A DNA stretch of 30,324 nucleotides from an uncultured Pseudomonadota bacterium (GTDB lineage: Bacteria > Pseudomonadota > Gammaproteobacteria > Burkholderiales > Casimicrobiaceae): contig CALFEY010000250.1 of NCBI GenBank assembly GCA_937958295.1, positions 1-30,324 of the forward strand, read 5' to 3'. A program made the translations under genes and the position numbers. Below are positions 8,392-17,041 of this stretch, in pieces (position 1 is the stretch's first letter; each line of letters opens with the position of its first letter). A model generated the notes under the pieces. It saw only the letters and a list, made by a program, of their open reading frames with translations. It was not told where the DNA came from and made no database searches.

Positions 8392-11027
8392 CACGACCCC
8401 TGCGCGGGCGCCACGACGTTCACGAGGCGTCCCGGCACCACGATGATCTTGCGGATGGGCGCGCCGCCGGTGTGTTTGGCGACCTCGGGGCTTTGCCGCG
8501 CGGCCGCCTCGATCGCCGCCTGGTCCGCCGTGGCGGGGACCACGAGCTTGCCGCGCAGCTTGCCGTTCACCTGCAGTACGAGCTCGATCTCGTCCTGCAC
8601 GAGCGCCGCCTCGTCCACCGCAGGCCATGGGGCATCGATGAGGTCGCCGCTCGCGTTGGCGAATCCCATGTCGCGCCACAGGACCCAGGTGGTGTGCGGC
8701 ACCACGGGATAGAGCACCCGCAGGAGCATGGAGAGCCCCTCGCGCCGCAGCGCTGCCGCCCCGCGCGCGTCCGCGGGCAGGGCCTCCAGCGCATTGAGCA
8801 TGATCATGCCGGCCGACACCACGGTGTTGTAGTGCAGGCGCTCGTAGTCCGCATTGGCTTGCTGGAGCGTGAGGTGGAGCTCGCGGCGCGTCTTCTTCAC
8901 GGCTTCGTCGGCATCGCGGAAGTCGAAGGCGCCCGCGGCGTGGGCCACGGCCGGGGCGTGCGTCTGCGCAAAGGTCCACAGGCGTTTGAGGAAGCGATAG
9001 CCCCCCTCCACGCCGGCATCCGACCATACTGCCGAGTCCTCGGGCTTGCCTGCGAACATGACGTACAGGCGCGCGGTGTCGGCGCCGTATTTATCGATCA
9101 GCGTTTGCGGATCGACGCCGTTGCGCTCCGATTTGCCCATCTTGCCCACGCCTCCGTACTCCACGGCCAGGCCGTCCTTCTTCCACGTGCCGATGGTCTT
9201 GCCGCTCGCGTCCACGTGCGCATCCACCTCGTCAGGCGGGATGTAATCGACCGTGCCCTTGTCCGTGCGCCGGAACCAGATGTGGTTGAGCAGCATGCCC
9301 TGCGTGAGAAGACGCGTGAACGGCTCGTCGCACTTCACGAGCCCCATGTCGCGCATCACCTTGGTCCAGAAGCGCGCGTAGAGCAGGTGCAGGATCGCGT
9401 GCTCGATGCCGCCGATGTACTGGTCCATGGGCATCCAGTGGTCGTTGCGCGCATCCACCATGGTGGGCGCACCCGGACTCGTGTAGCGCATGTAGTACCA
9501 GGACGAATCGACGAAAGTGTCCATCGTGTCCGTCTCGCGCTTGGCGGGCTTGCCGCAGCGGGGACACGGCACGTCGGTGAAATCGGCGCGCTTGCGCAAC
9601 GGGTTGCCGCTGCCGTCGGGCACGCAGTCCTCCGGCAGCACCACCGGCAAGTCAGCGTCGGGCACCGGCACCGCGCCGCAGGCGTCGCAGTGGATGATCG
9701 GGATCGGCGTGCCCCAGTAGCGCTGGCGCGAGATACCCCAGTCGCGCAGGCGATAGGTGACGCGCTTCTCGCCCAGGCCCTTGGCGGCCAGGTCTGCGGC
9801 CACCGCATCGACGGCCTCGGCGTGGCGCATCTCGTCGTACTTCACGGAAAATACGCAGCGGCCGCGCTCCTTGTCGGCGTACCACGGCCGCCACTCGTCG
9901 TTGCTGAAGTCCTCGCCTTCCACGGCGATCACCTGCTTGATGGGCAGGCCGTATTTCTTGGCGAAGGCGAAGTCGCGCTCGTCGTGCGCAGGCACGCCCA
10001 TCACGGCGCCATCGCCGTAGGACATGAGCACGTAGTTGCCCACCCACACCTCGACTGGGTCACCGGTGATGGGATGGTGGACGAACAGGCCCGTGGGCAT
10101 GCCCTTCTTCTCCATCGTGGCCATGTCGGCCTCGATCACGGAGCCGTGCTTGCATTCCTCGACGAACGCTGCGAGCTTCGCGTTGCGCTCGGCAGCCACG
10201 GTCGCCAGCGGGTGCTCCGGCGCCACGGCGCAGAAGGTTACTCCCATGATCGTGTCGGCCCGCGTGGTGAACACGTACATCCGGCCGTCGTTCACGAGCG
10301 CACCGGCGCCATCGCGGATGTCGTGCGTGAATGCGAAGCGCACGCCCACGCTCTTGCCGATCCAGTTGGCCTGCATCGTGCGCACGCGCTCGGGCCAGCC
10401 CGTCATGCTGTCGAGGCGGGTGAGGAGCTCCTCGGCGTAGTCGGTGATCTTGAGGTAGTACATCGGGATCTCGCGCTTTTCCACCGGCGCGCCCGAGCGC
10501 CAGCCGCGGCCGTCGACCACCTGCTCGTTGGCGAGCACGGTCTGATCCACGGGATCCCAGTTCACGACGCCGGTCTTCAAGTAGGCGATGCCCTTTTCCA
10601 GCATGCGCAGGAAGAGCCACTGGTTCCACTTGTAGTAGTCGGAATCGCAGGACGCGAGCTCGCGCGACCAGTCGATGGCCCACCCCATCGCCTGGCACTG
10701 GCCTTTCATGAAGGCGATGTTCTCGCGCGTCCACTTGGCCGGCGCCACGGCATTCTTCATCGCGGCGTTCTCGGCGGGCAGGCCGAAGGCGTCCCAGCCC
10801 ATCGGCATCAGCGGATTCATGCCGCGCATGCGCAACTGGCGGTACATCATGTCGTTGATCGTGTAGTTGCGCACGTGACCCATGTGCAGCGCGCCCGACG
10901 GGTACGGCAGCATCGACACGCAGTAGTACTTGGGGCGGTCGGTGCGCTCCAAGGCGCGATAGACGTCGCCGGCCGTCCAGGCGGCCTGGGCGTTGGCTTC
11001 GATCTCGTGGTGATTGAAGGGCTTCAT
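8391..11027 (-). CDS. leuS: Leucyl-tRNA synthetase
   Basis: 878 residues from ATG 11027 (MKPFNHHEIE...); a GTG at 11033 would add two. The enzyme attaches leucine to tRNA-Leu in the cytoplasm. The class I HIGH motif appears in PYPSGALHMGHVRNYTI near the N-terminus. The editing (CP1) domain carries TRADTIMGVTF and HDERDFAFAKKYGLP. A zinc-binding pair is seen at CDACG and CPRCG, followed by ETDTMDTFVDSSWYYMRY. The catalytic lysine loop reads KMGKS rather than the consensus KMSKS. Helical anticodon and C-terminal domains complete the protein. It heads the operon leuS-lptE-TAXI-holA and is divergent from the ScsB gene across a 217-base gap. Confidence 0.97.
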   Translation of the reverse strand: MKPFNHHEIEANAQAAWTAGDVYRALERTDRPKYYCVSMLPYPSGALHMGHVRNYTINDMMYRQLRMRGMNPLMPMGWDAFGLPAENAAMKNAVAPAKWTRENIAFMKGQCQAMGWAIDWSRELASCDSDYYKWNQWLFLRMLEKGIAYLKTGVVNWDPVDQTVLANEQVVDGRGWRSGAPVEKREIPMYYLKITDYAEELLTRLDSMTGWPERVRTMQANWIGKSVGVRFAFTHDIRDGAGALVNDGRMYVFTTRADTIMGVTFCAVAPEHPLATVAAERNAKLAAFVEECKHGSVIEADMATMEKKGMPTGLFVHHPITGDPVEVWVGNYVLMSYGDGAVMGVPAHDERDFAFAKKYGLPIKQVIAVEGEDFSNDEWRPWYADKERGRCVFSVKYDEMRHAEAVDAVAADLAAKGLGEKRVTYRLRDWGISRQRYWGTPIPIIHCDACGAVPVPDADLPVVLPEDCVPDGSGNPLRKRADFTDVPCPRCGKPAKRETDTMDTFVDSSWYYMRYTSPGAPTMVDARNDHWMPMDQYIGGIEHAILHLLYARFWTKVMRDMGLVKCDEPFTRLLTQGMLLNHIWFRRTDKGTVDYIPPDEVDAHVDASGKTIGTWKKDGLAVEYGGVGKMGKSERNGVDPQTLIDKYGADTARLYVMFAGKPEDSAVWSDAGVEGGYRFLKRLWTFAQTHAPAVAHAAGAFDFRDADEAVKKTRRELHLTLQQANADYERLHYNTVVSAGMIMLNALEALPADARGAAALRREGLSMLLRVLYPVVPHTTWVLWRDMGFANASGDLIDAPWPAVDEAALVQDEIELVLQVNGKLRGKLVVPATADQAAIEAAARQSPEVAKHTGGAPIRKIIVVPGRLVNVVAPAQGS

Positions 11028-11053
11028 GGACACGGTCTTTCGGCGAACCGGCG

Positions 11054-11059
11054 ATTATA
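11054..11059 (-). promoter_or_regulatory. Predicted -10 element for leuS
   Basis: Read on the minus strand these bases are TATAAT, a perfect sigma-70 -10 hexamer, 26 bases upstream of the leuS ATG at 11027. I do not see a convincing TTGACA-like -35 at 16-18 bases spacing, so the assignment rests on the -10 match and its position. Confidence 0.5.
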
Positions 11060-11171
11060 CGAGGGAGCGATGTGCGGCCGGCGTGGGCGCACGATCGTTC
11101 GACGCGCGTCGCCATGCTATCGTCATGCGGTGCGCCTGGCGCAAGGCCGGTGGAAATCGCGATATTTCGCA

Positions 11172-11195
11172 TTCCCCGGGGAACCTCCTGGGAAC
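11172..11195. promoter_or_regulatory. Palindrome and repeated GGAAC motif upstream of the ScsB gene
   Basis: In the 217-base leuS/ScsB gap there is a perfect 12-base palindrome TTCCCCGGGGAA (11172-11183). GGAAC occurs at 11180-11184 and again at 11191-11195, 11 bases apart. GGAAC is the -35 core of many extracytoplasmic-function sigma factor promoters, and the repeats could alternatively be a repressor operator. No matching -10 was identified with confidence. The rest of the gap (11060-11244) shows nothing else I can name. Confidence 0.25.
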
Positions 11196-11244
11196 ATTCG
11201 TGCACCAAACGCTGTTCCACCTTCGACACATCCACCGGGTCGTC

Positions 11245-13407
11245 ATGCCGCGCCGGTTGTCCTCGCTGATCCTCGTTACCCTGCTCGCCTGGGCAGGCGC
11301 CGGCGCGCTCGCCGCGCCCGTGAAGACCGCCCACGTCGAAGCCGAGCTGGTCTCCGAGCGCACCGCGCTCGTTCCGGGCGCGACGACCACCGTGGCCTTG
11401 CGCCTCGTGATGGCCGACGGCTGGCATACCTACTGGCGCAATCCCGGTGACTCCGGCCTGCCCACCACGCTCACCTGGAAGCTCCCTGAGGGCACCACCG
11501 CCGAGCCCATCCAGTGGCCAGCCCCGCACGCGCTTCCCGCCGGCCCGCTCGTCAACTTCGGCTACGAAGGCACGGTCCTCCTGCTCACCGACGTGAAGGT
11601 GCCCGCGAGCGCGCCGGTCGGCGAGCCGCTCGCCCTCAAGGCCAAGGCCGAGTGGCTTGTGTGCCGCGAGACCTGCATTCCCGAGGAAGCCGACCTTGAG
11701 CTCGTGCTGCCGGTGGCGGACCGGGCCGATCCGTATCCGCAATGGGGCCAGGCGATTGCCGCCACCCGCGATGCCCTGCCGCGCAAGGTGCCCGGCTGGG
11801 TCGGCGATGCGCGCGGTGAGGGCCAGAAGGTCACCCTCACGCTCACTGCGCCCGCGGGGGCGCCCACGCCCGCCGCGGTCCATTTCTTCCCCTATCAGGA
11901 AGGCCGCATCGAGCCCGCCGGCAAGCAGACGTTCGTGCGCGAAGCCAACGGCACCTTCGCACTCACGCTGCCGGTGGCCAACCAGCTCCTTCCGGGTTTC
12001 ACCGAAGTCGCGGGCGTCCTCACCTCTTCCGATGGCTTCGCCAGCGGCACCGACAAAGTGCGGGCCATCACCGTCGCCACCCCGCTTGTCGGCACGGTGG
12101 TTGCCGGACCCAAGCCCGTTTCCGCGGCGGCGCCCGCGCTCGACACCAGCGCCGCGGTCGCGCCGCCCGCGGGCACCACGTCGCTTGCCGCCGCGCTCCT
12201 GCTGGCCTTCGTCGGCGGGCTCATCCTGAACCTCATGCCCTGCGTGTTCCCGGTGCTCTCGCTCAAGGCGCTGTCGCTGGCCAAGCCGGGCCATGGGCCC
12301 AAATCGCACCTGCGCCGCGAGGGCCTTGCGTTCGGCGCCGGCGTGGTCATCACGTTCCTCGCGCTCGCGAGCACGCTCCTCGCCTTTCGCGCCGCGGGCG
12401 AGCAGTTCGGGTGGGGCTTCCAGTTGCAGTCGCCGGCCGTGGTGACCGCGCTCGCGCTGCTCTTCTTCGTGCTGGCACTCAATCTCTCCGGGGTCTTCGA
12501 GTTCGCCACGCTCGTGCCGGGCTCGGCCGCAGGATGGACGGCGAAGAACCAGTACGCCAACGCCGCCTTGTCCGGCGTGCTGGCCGTGATCATCGCCTCG
12601 CCATGCACGGCGCCGTTCATGGGCGCGGCGCTGGGCTTCGCCTTGGCGCAGCCCGCCGCACTCACCCTGCTCGTCTTCACCGCGCTCGGCGTGGGCATGG
12701 CGTTGCCGTTCGTGCTCCTCACCTGGTTCCCCGGGTGGCGCAAGGCGTTGCCGCGGCCCGGTGCGTGGATGGAGCGCCTGAAGCAATTCCTCGCCTTCCC
12801 GCTCTACGCCACGGTGGCCTGGCTCGTGTGGGTGCTGGGCGCCCAGGTGGATAACGACGCCGTGGTGCGCCTGCTCGTCACCCTCGTGGTGCTGGCCTTC
12901 GCGCTGTGGGCGTGGCGCGCGTACCGCGGCGGCGCGGCCCGCGGCTTCTCGATCGCCGCGGCCGTGGGTCTTCTCGCCACGGCCTACGTCGCGTGGCCCC
13001 TCTTCTCGGGCCAGGCGAGCGCGGACGTCCTGTCCCCCGCGCAGGCGTCGAAGGCTGGCAGCCTCACCGATCCGTGGCAGCCGTTCACGCCCGCCCGCGT
13101 GGCTGAGCTCACCGCCGCCAACAAGGCGGTTTTCATCGATTTCACCGCGGCCTGGTGCGTCACGTGCCAGGTGAACAAGCGCCTCGTGCTCAACGACATC
13201 GACGTGCGCAAGGCGTTTGCCGCGAGCGGGGTCGAGCTCGTTCGCGCCGACTGGACGCGCCGCGATCCCGCCATCACGCAGGCACTCGCCGCCCTGGGCC
13301 GGCAAGGGGTGCCGGTTTACGTACTTTATCGCCCAGGCAAGGAGCCCCTGTTGTTGCCGGAAGTGCTCTCGCACCAGACGGTGCTCGACGCGCTGGCGAC
13401 GATCTGA
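11245..13407 (+). CDS. ScsB/DsbD-family membrane thiol:disulfide interchange protein
   Basis: 720 residues from ATG 11245 (MPRRLSSLILVTLL...); the open frame extends further upstream but lacks a signal peptide there. A signal peptide (about 1-24) leads to a periplasmic domain with CRETC (Cys140, Cys144). A central membrane domain of about eight helices has the redox cysteines in MPCVFPV (Cys333) and ASPCTAPF (Cys454). A C-terminal periplasmic thioredoxin domain has WCVTC (Cys638, Cys641). Proteins of this three-part design carry electrons from cytoplasmic thioredoxin across the inner membrane to periplasmic reductases. The long N-terminal domain points to the ScsB branch rather than classical DsbD. 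The next gene, 26 bases downstream, encodes a peroxiredoxin-like protein that is its probable client. Confidence 0.9.
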   Translation: MPRRLSSLILVTLLAWAGAGALAAPVKTAHVEAELVSERTALVPGATTTVALRLVMADGWHTYWRNPGDSGLPTTLTWKLPEGTTAEPIQWPAPHALPAGPLVNFGYEGTVLLLTDVKVPASAPVGEPLALKAKAEWLVCRETCIPEEADLELVLPVADRADPYPQWGQAIAATRDALPRKVPGWVGDARGEGQKVTLTLTAPAGAPTPAAVHFFPYQEGRIEPAGKQTFVREANGTFALTLPVANQLLPGFTEVAGVLTSSDGFASGTDKVRAITVATPLVGTVVAGPKPVSAAAPALDTSAAVAPPAGTTSLAAALLLAFVGGLILNLMPCVFPVLSLKALSLAKPGHGPKSHLRREGLAFGAGVVITFLALASTLLAFRAAGEQFGWGFQLQSPAVVTALALLFFVLALNLSGVFEFATLVPGSAAGWTAKNQYANAALSGVLAVIIASPCTAPFMGAALGFALAQPAALTLLVFTALGVGMALPFVLLTWFPGWRKALPRPGAWMERLKQFLAFPLYATVAWLVWVLGAQVDNDAVVRLLVTLVVLAFALWAWRAYRGGAARGFSIAAAVGLLATAYVAWPLFSGQASADVLSPAQASKAGSLTDPWQPFTPARVAELTAANKAVFIDFTAAWCVTCQVNKRLVLNDIDVRKAFAASGVELVRADWTRRDPAITQALAALGRQGVPVYVLYRPGKEPLLLPEVLSHQTVLDALATI

Positions 13408-13433
13408 CATCCCCTTCACTTGTCGAGGTCACG

Positions 13434-14039
13434 ATGACGCGCATTTCTCTCCGCCTTCTGCCTGCGCTGCTTGCCTTCGCCGCAGGATCTGCCTTTGCCC
13501 TCAACGCCGGCACCGCGGCGCCCGACTTCACCGTGGCCGATGCCGCCGGCAAGAACGTCAAGCTCTCCGACTACAAGGGCAAGTACGTCGTGCTCGAGTG
13601 GACCAATCCCGAGTGCCCGTTCGTCAAGGCGCAGTACGGCGCCGAGGCCATGCAGACCGTGCAGAAGGAGGCCAAAGGCAAGGACGTCGTGTGGCTCACG
13701 ATCAACTCCACCAACAAGAGCAACGGCGAGTTCAAGACCGGTGCGCAGATGGCCGATTGGATGAAATCGAAGAACGCCGCGCCGGCCGCGATCCTCATCG
13801 ATCCCACCAGCGCTACGGCGCGCGCCTACGATGCCAAGACCACGCCGCACATGTTCGTGGTCGATCCCAAGGGAACGATCGTTTACGCCGGCGCCATCGA
13901 CGACAAGCGCAGCGCGCGGGAGTCCGACCGCAAGATCGCCAACAACTACGTGCGTGCCGCGCTCACCGAATCGATGGCCGGCAAATCCGTGACCACCGCG
14001 AACACCACGCCCTACGGTTGCTCGCTGAAATACGACTGA
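13434..14039 (+). CDS. Periplasmic thioredoxin-fold (peroxiredoxin-like) protein
   Basis: 201 residues from ATG 13434, preceded by GAGG. A signal peptide (about 1-22, ending SAFA) exports it to the periplasm. The mature part has the AhpC/TSA-like opening APDFTVADAAGKNVKLSDYKG and a single active-site cysteine in NPECPFVKAQY (Cys61) instead of a CxxC pair. A second cysteine stands near the C-terminus in YGCSLKYD (Cys196) and could resolve a disulfide. This arrangement fits a reductively recycled peroxidase or thiol reductase. Genes of this type are known to sit beside scsB; Caulobacter ScsB reduces a cell-envelope peroxiredoxin. The 26-base spacing supports cotranscription with the ScsB gene. 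Activity towards peroxide is inferred, not shown. Confidence 0.85.
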   Translation: MTRISLRLLPALLAFAAGSAFALNAGTAAPDFTVADAAGKNVKLSDYKGKYVVLEWTNPECPFVKAQYGAEAMQTVQKEAKGKDVVWLTINSTNKSNGEFKTGAQMADWMKSKNAAPAAILIDPTSATARAYDAKTTPHMFVVDPKGTIVYAGAIDDKRSARESDRKIANNYVRAALTESMAGKSVTTANTTPYGCSLKYD

Positions 14040-14060
14040 TCGCGCGATGAAGGCCGCGAC

Positions 14061-14693
14061 ATGACCCTCGAGACCTGGCTGGCGTTCCTTGTCGCGGCCT
14101 TTCTCATCAGCCTGTCACCGGGCGCGGGGGCCATCTCGTGCATGGCGGCAGGCCTGCGCTTCGGCCTCGCTCGCGCGATGTGGAACATCGCCGGGCTCAT
14201 CACCGGGATCATGCTCGTGCTGGCGATCGTGGCTACCGGCCTGGGCGCGCTGCTCGCCGCGTCGACGATTGCCTTCACCATCATCAAGTGGCTGGGTGTG
14301 GCCTACCTCGCCTACCTCGGCCTCATGCAGTGGCGTGCGCCACCGCATGCGATCGATCCGTCTTCGGACGCGAAGGCCATGGGCGGGTCGCGCGGGCAGC
14401 TCTTCGTGCGTGGTTTTCTGGTCAATGCCACCAATCCCAAGGGCATCGTGTTCATGCTGGCGGTGCTGCCGCAGTTCATCGAACCCGCGCGGCCGCAGGC
14501 TCTCCAGTATGCGATCTGCGGCGCCACGCTGATGTCCACCGACCTCATCGTCATGACGGGTTACACGGCGTTTGCCGCCAAAGCCCTGCGCCTGCTGCGC
14601 ACGCCCACCCAGCAGAAAGTGATGAACCGCGCGTTCGGCGGCCTGCTGATGGGAATGAGCGCGCTGCTGGCGACGTTCAAGCGGGCGGCCTGA
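14061..14693 (+). CDS. LysE/RhtB-family amino-acid exporter
   Basis: 210 residues with about six hydrophobic segments. The N-terminal stretch SLSPGAGAISCMAAGLRFG is the LysE/RhtB signature (normally xPGPxxxxxxxxGxxxG), and VNATNPKGIVFMLAVLPQFI is the second conserved block. The family exports amino acids or related compounds such as homoserine, threonine or lysine using the proton gradient; the specific substrate cannot be told. AAGG lies just upstream of the ATG. It begins 21 bases after the peroxiredoxin-like gene, but function does not obviously link them. Its last 17 bases overlap the 3' end of the convergent DRL-like oxidoreductase gene. Confidence 0.9.
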   Translation: MTLETWLAFLVAAFLISLSPGAGAISCMAAGLRFGLARAMWNIAGLITGIMLVLAIVATGLGALLAASTIAFTIIKWLGVAYLAYLGLMQWRAPPHAIDPSSDAKAMGGSRGQLFVRGFLVNATNPKGIVFMLAVLPQFIEPARPQALQYAICGATLMSTDLIVMTGYTAFAAKALRLLRTPTQQKVMNRAFGGLLMGMSALLATFKRAA

Positions 14694-16062
14694 CACCGCT
14701 CGGCGCAGCCTCGCCGCCGAAGGCCCGCTCCATCTCGCGGCGGAACTGCACCGCCGCATCGGCCGCGTCGAAGGCCACGTCATCCCAGCGCACCGGCGCA
14801 TGGGCGGCAATCGGGCGCCTCAGCGTCACGCCGTGGGCGAGGCCGAGCGGTAAGCCGCCGATGGTCACCGAATCGCGCGCGGGCATGAGCCGACCGTACA
14901 CGGTGTAGCCGCCTTCGCCGTCGAGCTTCTCGCCCGCTGCAAGGTCGCGCTTGGCCGTGGCCACGACATCGCCGTTCCATGCATGCGGCTGTCCGGTGGA
15001 CTCGCGCCGCAGGCCCGCCGAGGCCACGCTGATGCCAAGCTCGAGGCCGATGGCGTGGTACGGCTTGTACATCGCGGAATAGCGGCCGGACGGATCGGTG
15101 GAGAAGCCATATTCGCGGAAGCAGCGACGCACGTAGTCCTCGCCGTGCGCATCGCCCGCGCGAAACGTGACATACACGCCCCAGCGCAGGTCGCGGAACA
15201 CCGGCCGGCCGTCGCGCTCGACGCTGCTCACCACTTCCACCTGCCCCGCGTGATGCAGCAGCCCGCCCTCGTCACGCGGCTTCAGGATCCGCGGCAGGTC
15301 GTCCACGCCGCAGGGAGGGAAATGCAGTCCCTCCGGTGCGGGCATCAGCTCCGCGGCATTGGCCACGGCCGCCATCTCGATGGCGCTCTTGGTGCCGTCG
15401 AGGAACGAATTGAACATCTGCGCATTGAAGTCGCCGGCCTTCACCATGTCTTCGGTGAAGCCATAGTGGGGCCAGACGGTGGCGGGCGTGGAGGCGTGGA
15501 AGGCGGGCAGATACTTGGTGCCCTTGCCCGCGGCCACCACCTCGAAGCCCGCGGTGCGGCACCAGTCGACCATCTCGCAGATCAGCGCCGGCTGGTCGCC
15601 GTAGGCCAGCGAGTAGACGATGCCGGCGGCGCGCGCGCGCTGGGCGAGGAGAGGACCGGCCAGGGCATCCGCCTCCACGTTGACCATCACGATGTGCTTG
15701 CCGTGCTCGCAGCAGGCGAGCACGTGACGGATGCCGGCGGCCGGGTGTCCCGTCGCGTCGATCACGATCTCGACCTCGTCGGCGGCCAGCACCGCCGGCG
15801 TGTCGTCGGTGACGAAGGTGGTGCCCCGCTGCGCCGCCTCGGCGAGCGACTTCGCCGCCACCCGCTCCGCCGGCCAGCCCACGCGGGCGAGCGATTGCTG
15901 CGCGCGCGCCGGCGCGAGATCGGCGATCGCCACGACGTGGATGCCCGGCGTGTGCTTGGCCTGTGCGAGATACATGGAGCCGAACTTGCCGGCGCCGATG
16001 AGGGCCACGCGCAACGGACGCGCCTCGGCCTGGCGTTGCAGGAGCATGCGATGGAGGTTCAT
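14677..16062 (-). CDS. NAD(P)-dependent oxidoreductase of the DXR-like (DRL)/homoserine-dehydrogenase-like family with C-terminal SAF domain
   Basis: 461 residues. A Rossmann domain starts at about residue 17 with VALIGAGKFGSMYLAQA (GxGxxG at 23-28), followed by EIVIDATGHPAAG and GKHIVMVNVEADALAGP. The middle has VAAGKGTKYLPAFHA and the catalytic-domain element YKPYHAIGLELGISVA. The C-terminal part, VATAKRDLAAGEKLDGEGGYTVYG to GVTLRRPI, is an SAF-like domain. From memory, the same blocks (VNVEAD, AGKGK, PYH, AVAKKDMQPGEHLD) occur in Brucella DRL, a type II 1-deoxyxylulose-5-phosphate reductoisomerase. The family is broader than that enzyme, so acting in the MEP pathway is only a possibility; sugar-acid metabolism is an alternative. 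It ends a minus-strand run behind the TraB/GumN gene (15-base gap). Confidence 0.78.
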   Translation of the reverse strand: MNLHRMLLQRQAEARPLRVALIGAGKFGSMYLAQAKHTPGIHVVAIADLAPARAQQSLARVGWPAERVAAKSLAEAAQRGTTFVTDDTPAVLAADEVEIVIDATGHPAAGIRHVLACCEHGKHIVMVNVEADALAGPLLAQRARAAGIVYSLAYGDQPALICEMVDWCRTAGFEVVAAGKGTKYLPAFHASTPATVWPHYGFTEDMVKAGDFNAQMFNSFLDGTKSAIEMAAVANAAELMPAPEGLHFPPCGVDDLPRILKPRDEGGLLHHAGQVEVVSSVERDGRPVFRDLRWGVYVTFRAGDAHGEDYVRRCFREYGFSTDPSGRYSAMYKPYHAIGLELGISVASAGLRRESTGQPHAWNGDVVATAKRDLAAGEKLDGEGGYTVYGRLMPARDSVTIGGLPLGLAHGVTLRRPIAAHAPVRWDDVAFDAADAAVQFRREMERAFGGEAAPSGVRPPA

Positions 16063-16077
16063 GGCGTGGCGCGGTCC

Positions 16078-16980
16078 CTAGCGGAGGCGGGTGAGCCGGT
16101 AGCCATCATCGCGCAGCATGGCGAGGAGGCCCTTCGGGCCGTACAGGTGCGACGCGCCCACGGCCACGAAGACGCCGCCGGCGCGCAGCGGCACGAAGAG
16201 GCCATGGTGCATCACCACGGTGCGGTCGTCGATGAGATGCCGCGTGAACGCGCGGTAGTGGCGCGTCAGGGCCGCCTTGCCGCGCGCGGCGGGGGGCAGC
16301 GCCGCGAGCGAGGCGAGGTCGCCCGCGAGATAGGCCCGGACGGCCCGCTCCGTGGCATCGGCCGTGGCCGGCTGCGTGAGCGCGTGCTGGAGCACGGCCA
16401 CCTGCGAGTCCAACGGGATCGCATCGAACGCGCATAGCTGCTCGTCGGCCGATTCCAGCGTGCGCACGGGCAGGCGCCGCGACCGCGCGAGCACGTACAG
16501 GTTCTCGTCGAGCGTTGTGCCCTCGGCCTGCGTGGTGGATTGCAGGCGCAGGAGCGCGGCCCACGGCTTCATGCGCGCGAGCGTGGCGGCATCGACGTCG
16601 CGGCCCGCGAGCGCCGCCACGAGCGTTGCGTAGGCGGCGTCCCCCACGAGGGGCTGCAGGCGCTGGGGCGGCTCGAGGAGCTCGGCGTCGCCCAGGTGAT
16701 CGCCCACCACGCGCATGACGAGCTCGGTGGCGAGCACGCGCGAGCGGGAGAGGGCCTCGTTCACATCGTCGGGAACGGCCGCCACTCGGGGATCGGGGAC
16801 GTGGATGGTGCCGAACACATAGCTGTCGGGAATGCCATCGCGCGACACTCGCCAGAAGAGGCCCGATTCGAAGCCATCGCGTGCGGCGAGGGCCTCCATC
16901 GGCCCTGCCAGCGCGGCCAGGCAGACGAGCAGCGCGCCGCGCCAGGCGGCTCCTGGGCGATGGGGGCGAGGGCGGGGCAT
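16078..16980 (-). CDS. TraB/GumN family protein
   Basis: 300 residues. An N-terminal signal peptide (about 1-32, basic start then LLVCLAALAG) suggests export. The mature protein opens with FWRVSRDGIPDSYVFGTIHVPD, containing the GTIH motif, and ends with VAVGASHLYGPKGLLAMLRDDGY, the C-terminal GxxHL block of the TraB/GumN family. The domain is related to metal-dependent proteases such as Tiki, and the conserved GTIH and GASH histidines are the expected metal ligands. The bacterial substrates are unknown. It sits 15 bases upstream of the DRL-like gene and 61 bases after the HAD gene on the same strand, so it probably belongs to the hslU-led run. Confidence 0.87.
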   Translation of the reverse strand: MPRPRPHRPGAAWRGALLVCLAALAGPMEALAARDGFESGLFWRVSRDGIPDSYVFGTIHVPDPRVAAVPDDVNEALSRSRVLATELVMRVVGDHLGDAELLEPPQRLQPLVGDAAYATLVAALAGRDVDAATLARMKPWAALLRLQSTTQAEGTTLDENLYVLARSRRLPVRTLESADEQLCAFDAIPLDSQVAVLQHALTQPATADATERAVRAYLAGDLASLAALPPAARGKAALTRHYRAFTRHLIDDRTVVMHHGLFVPLRAGGVFVAVGASHLYGPKGLLAMLRDDGYRLTRLR

Positions 16981-17041
16981 GGAGCAGCGGATGGGCGGGT
17001 TCAGCCGCTATGCTACTGCCGTTGCGCTCACCGTGCTCCTG

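Noticed and set aside
8472..11450. A very long plus-strand open frame (992 codons) opposite leuS, and a 1119-codon minus-strand frame at 10060-13419 opposite the ScsB gene
   Set aside because: Both lie opposite genes with clear family motifs. Their translations are rich in Arg, His, Gly and Ala with no recognisable domains, as expected for antisense frames in GC-rich DNA.
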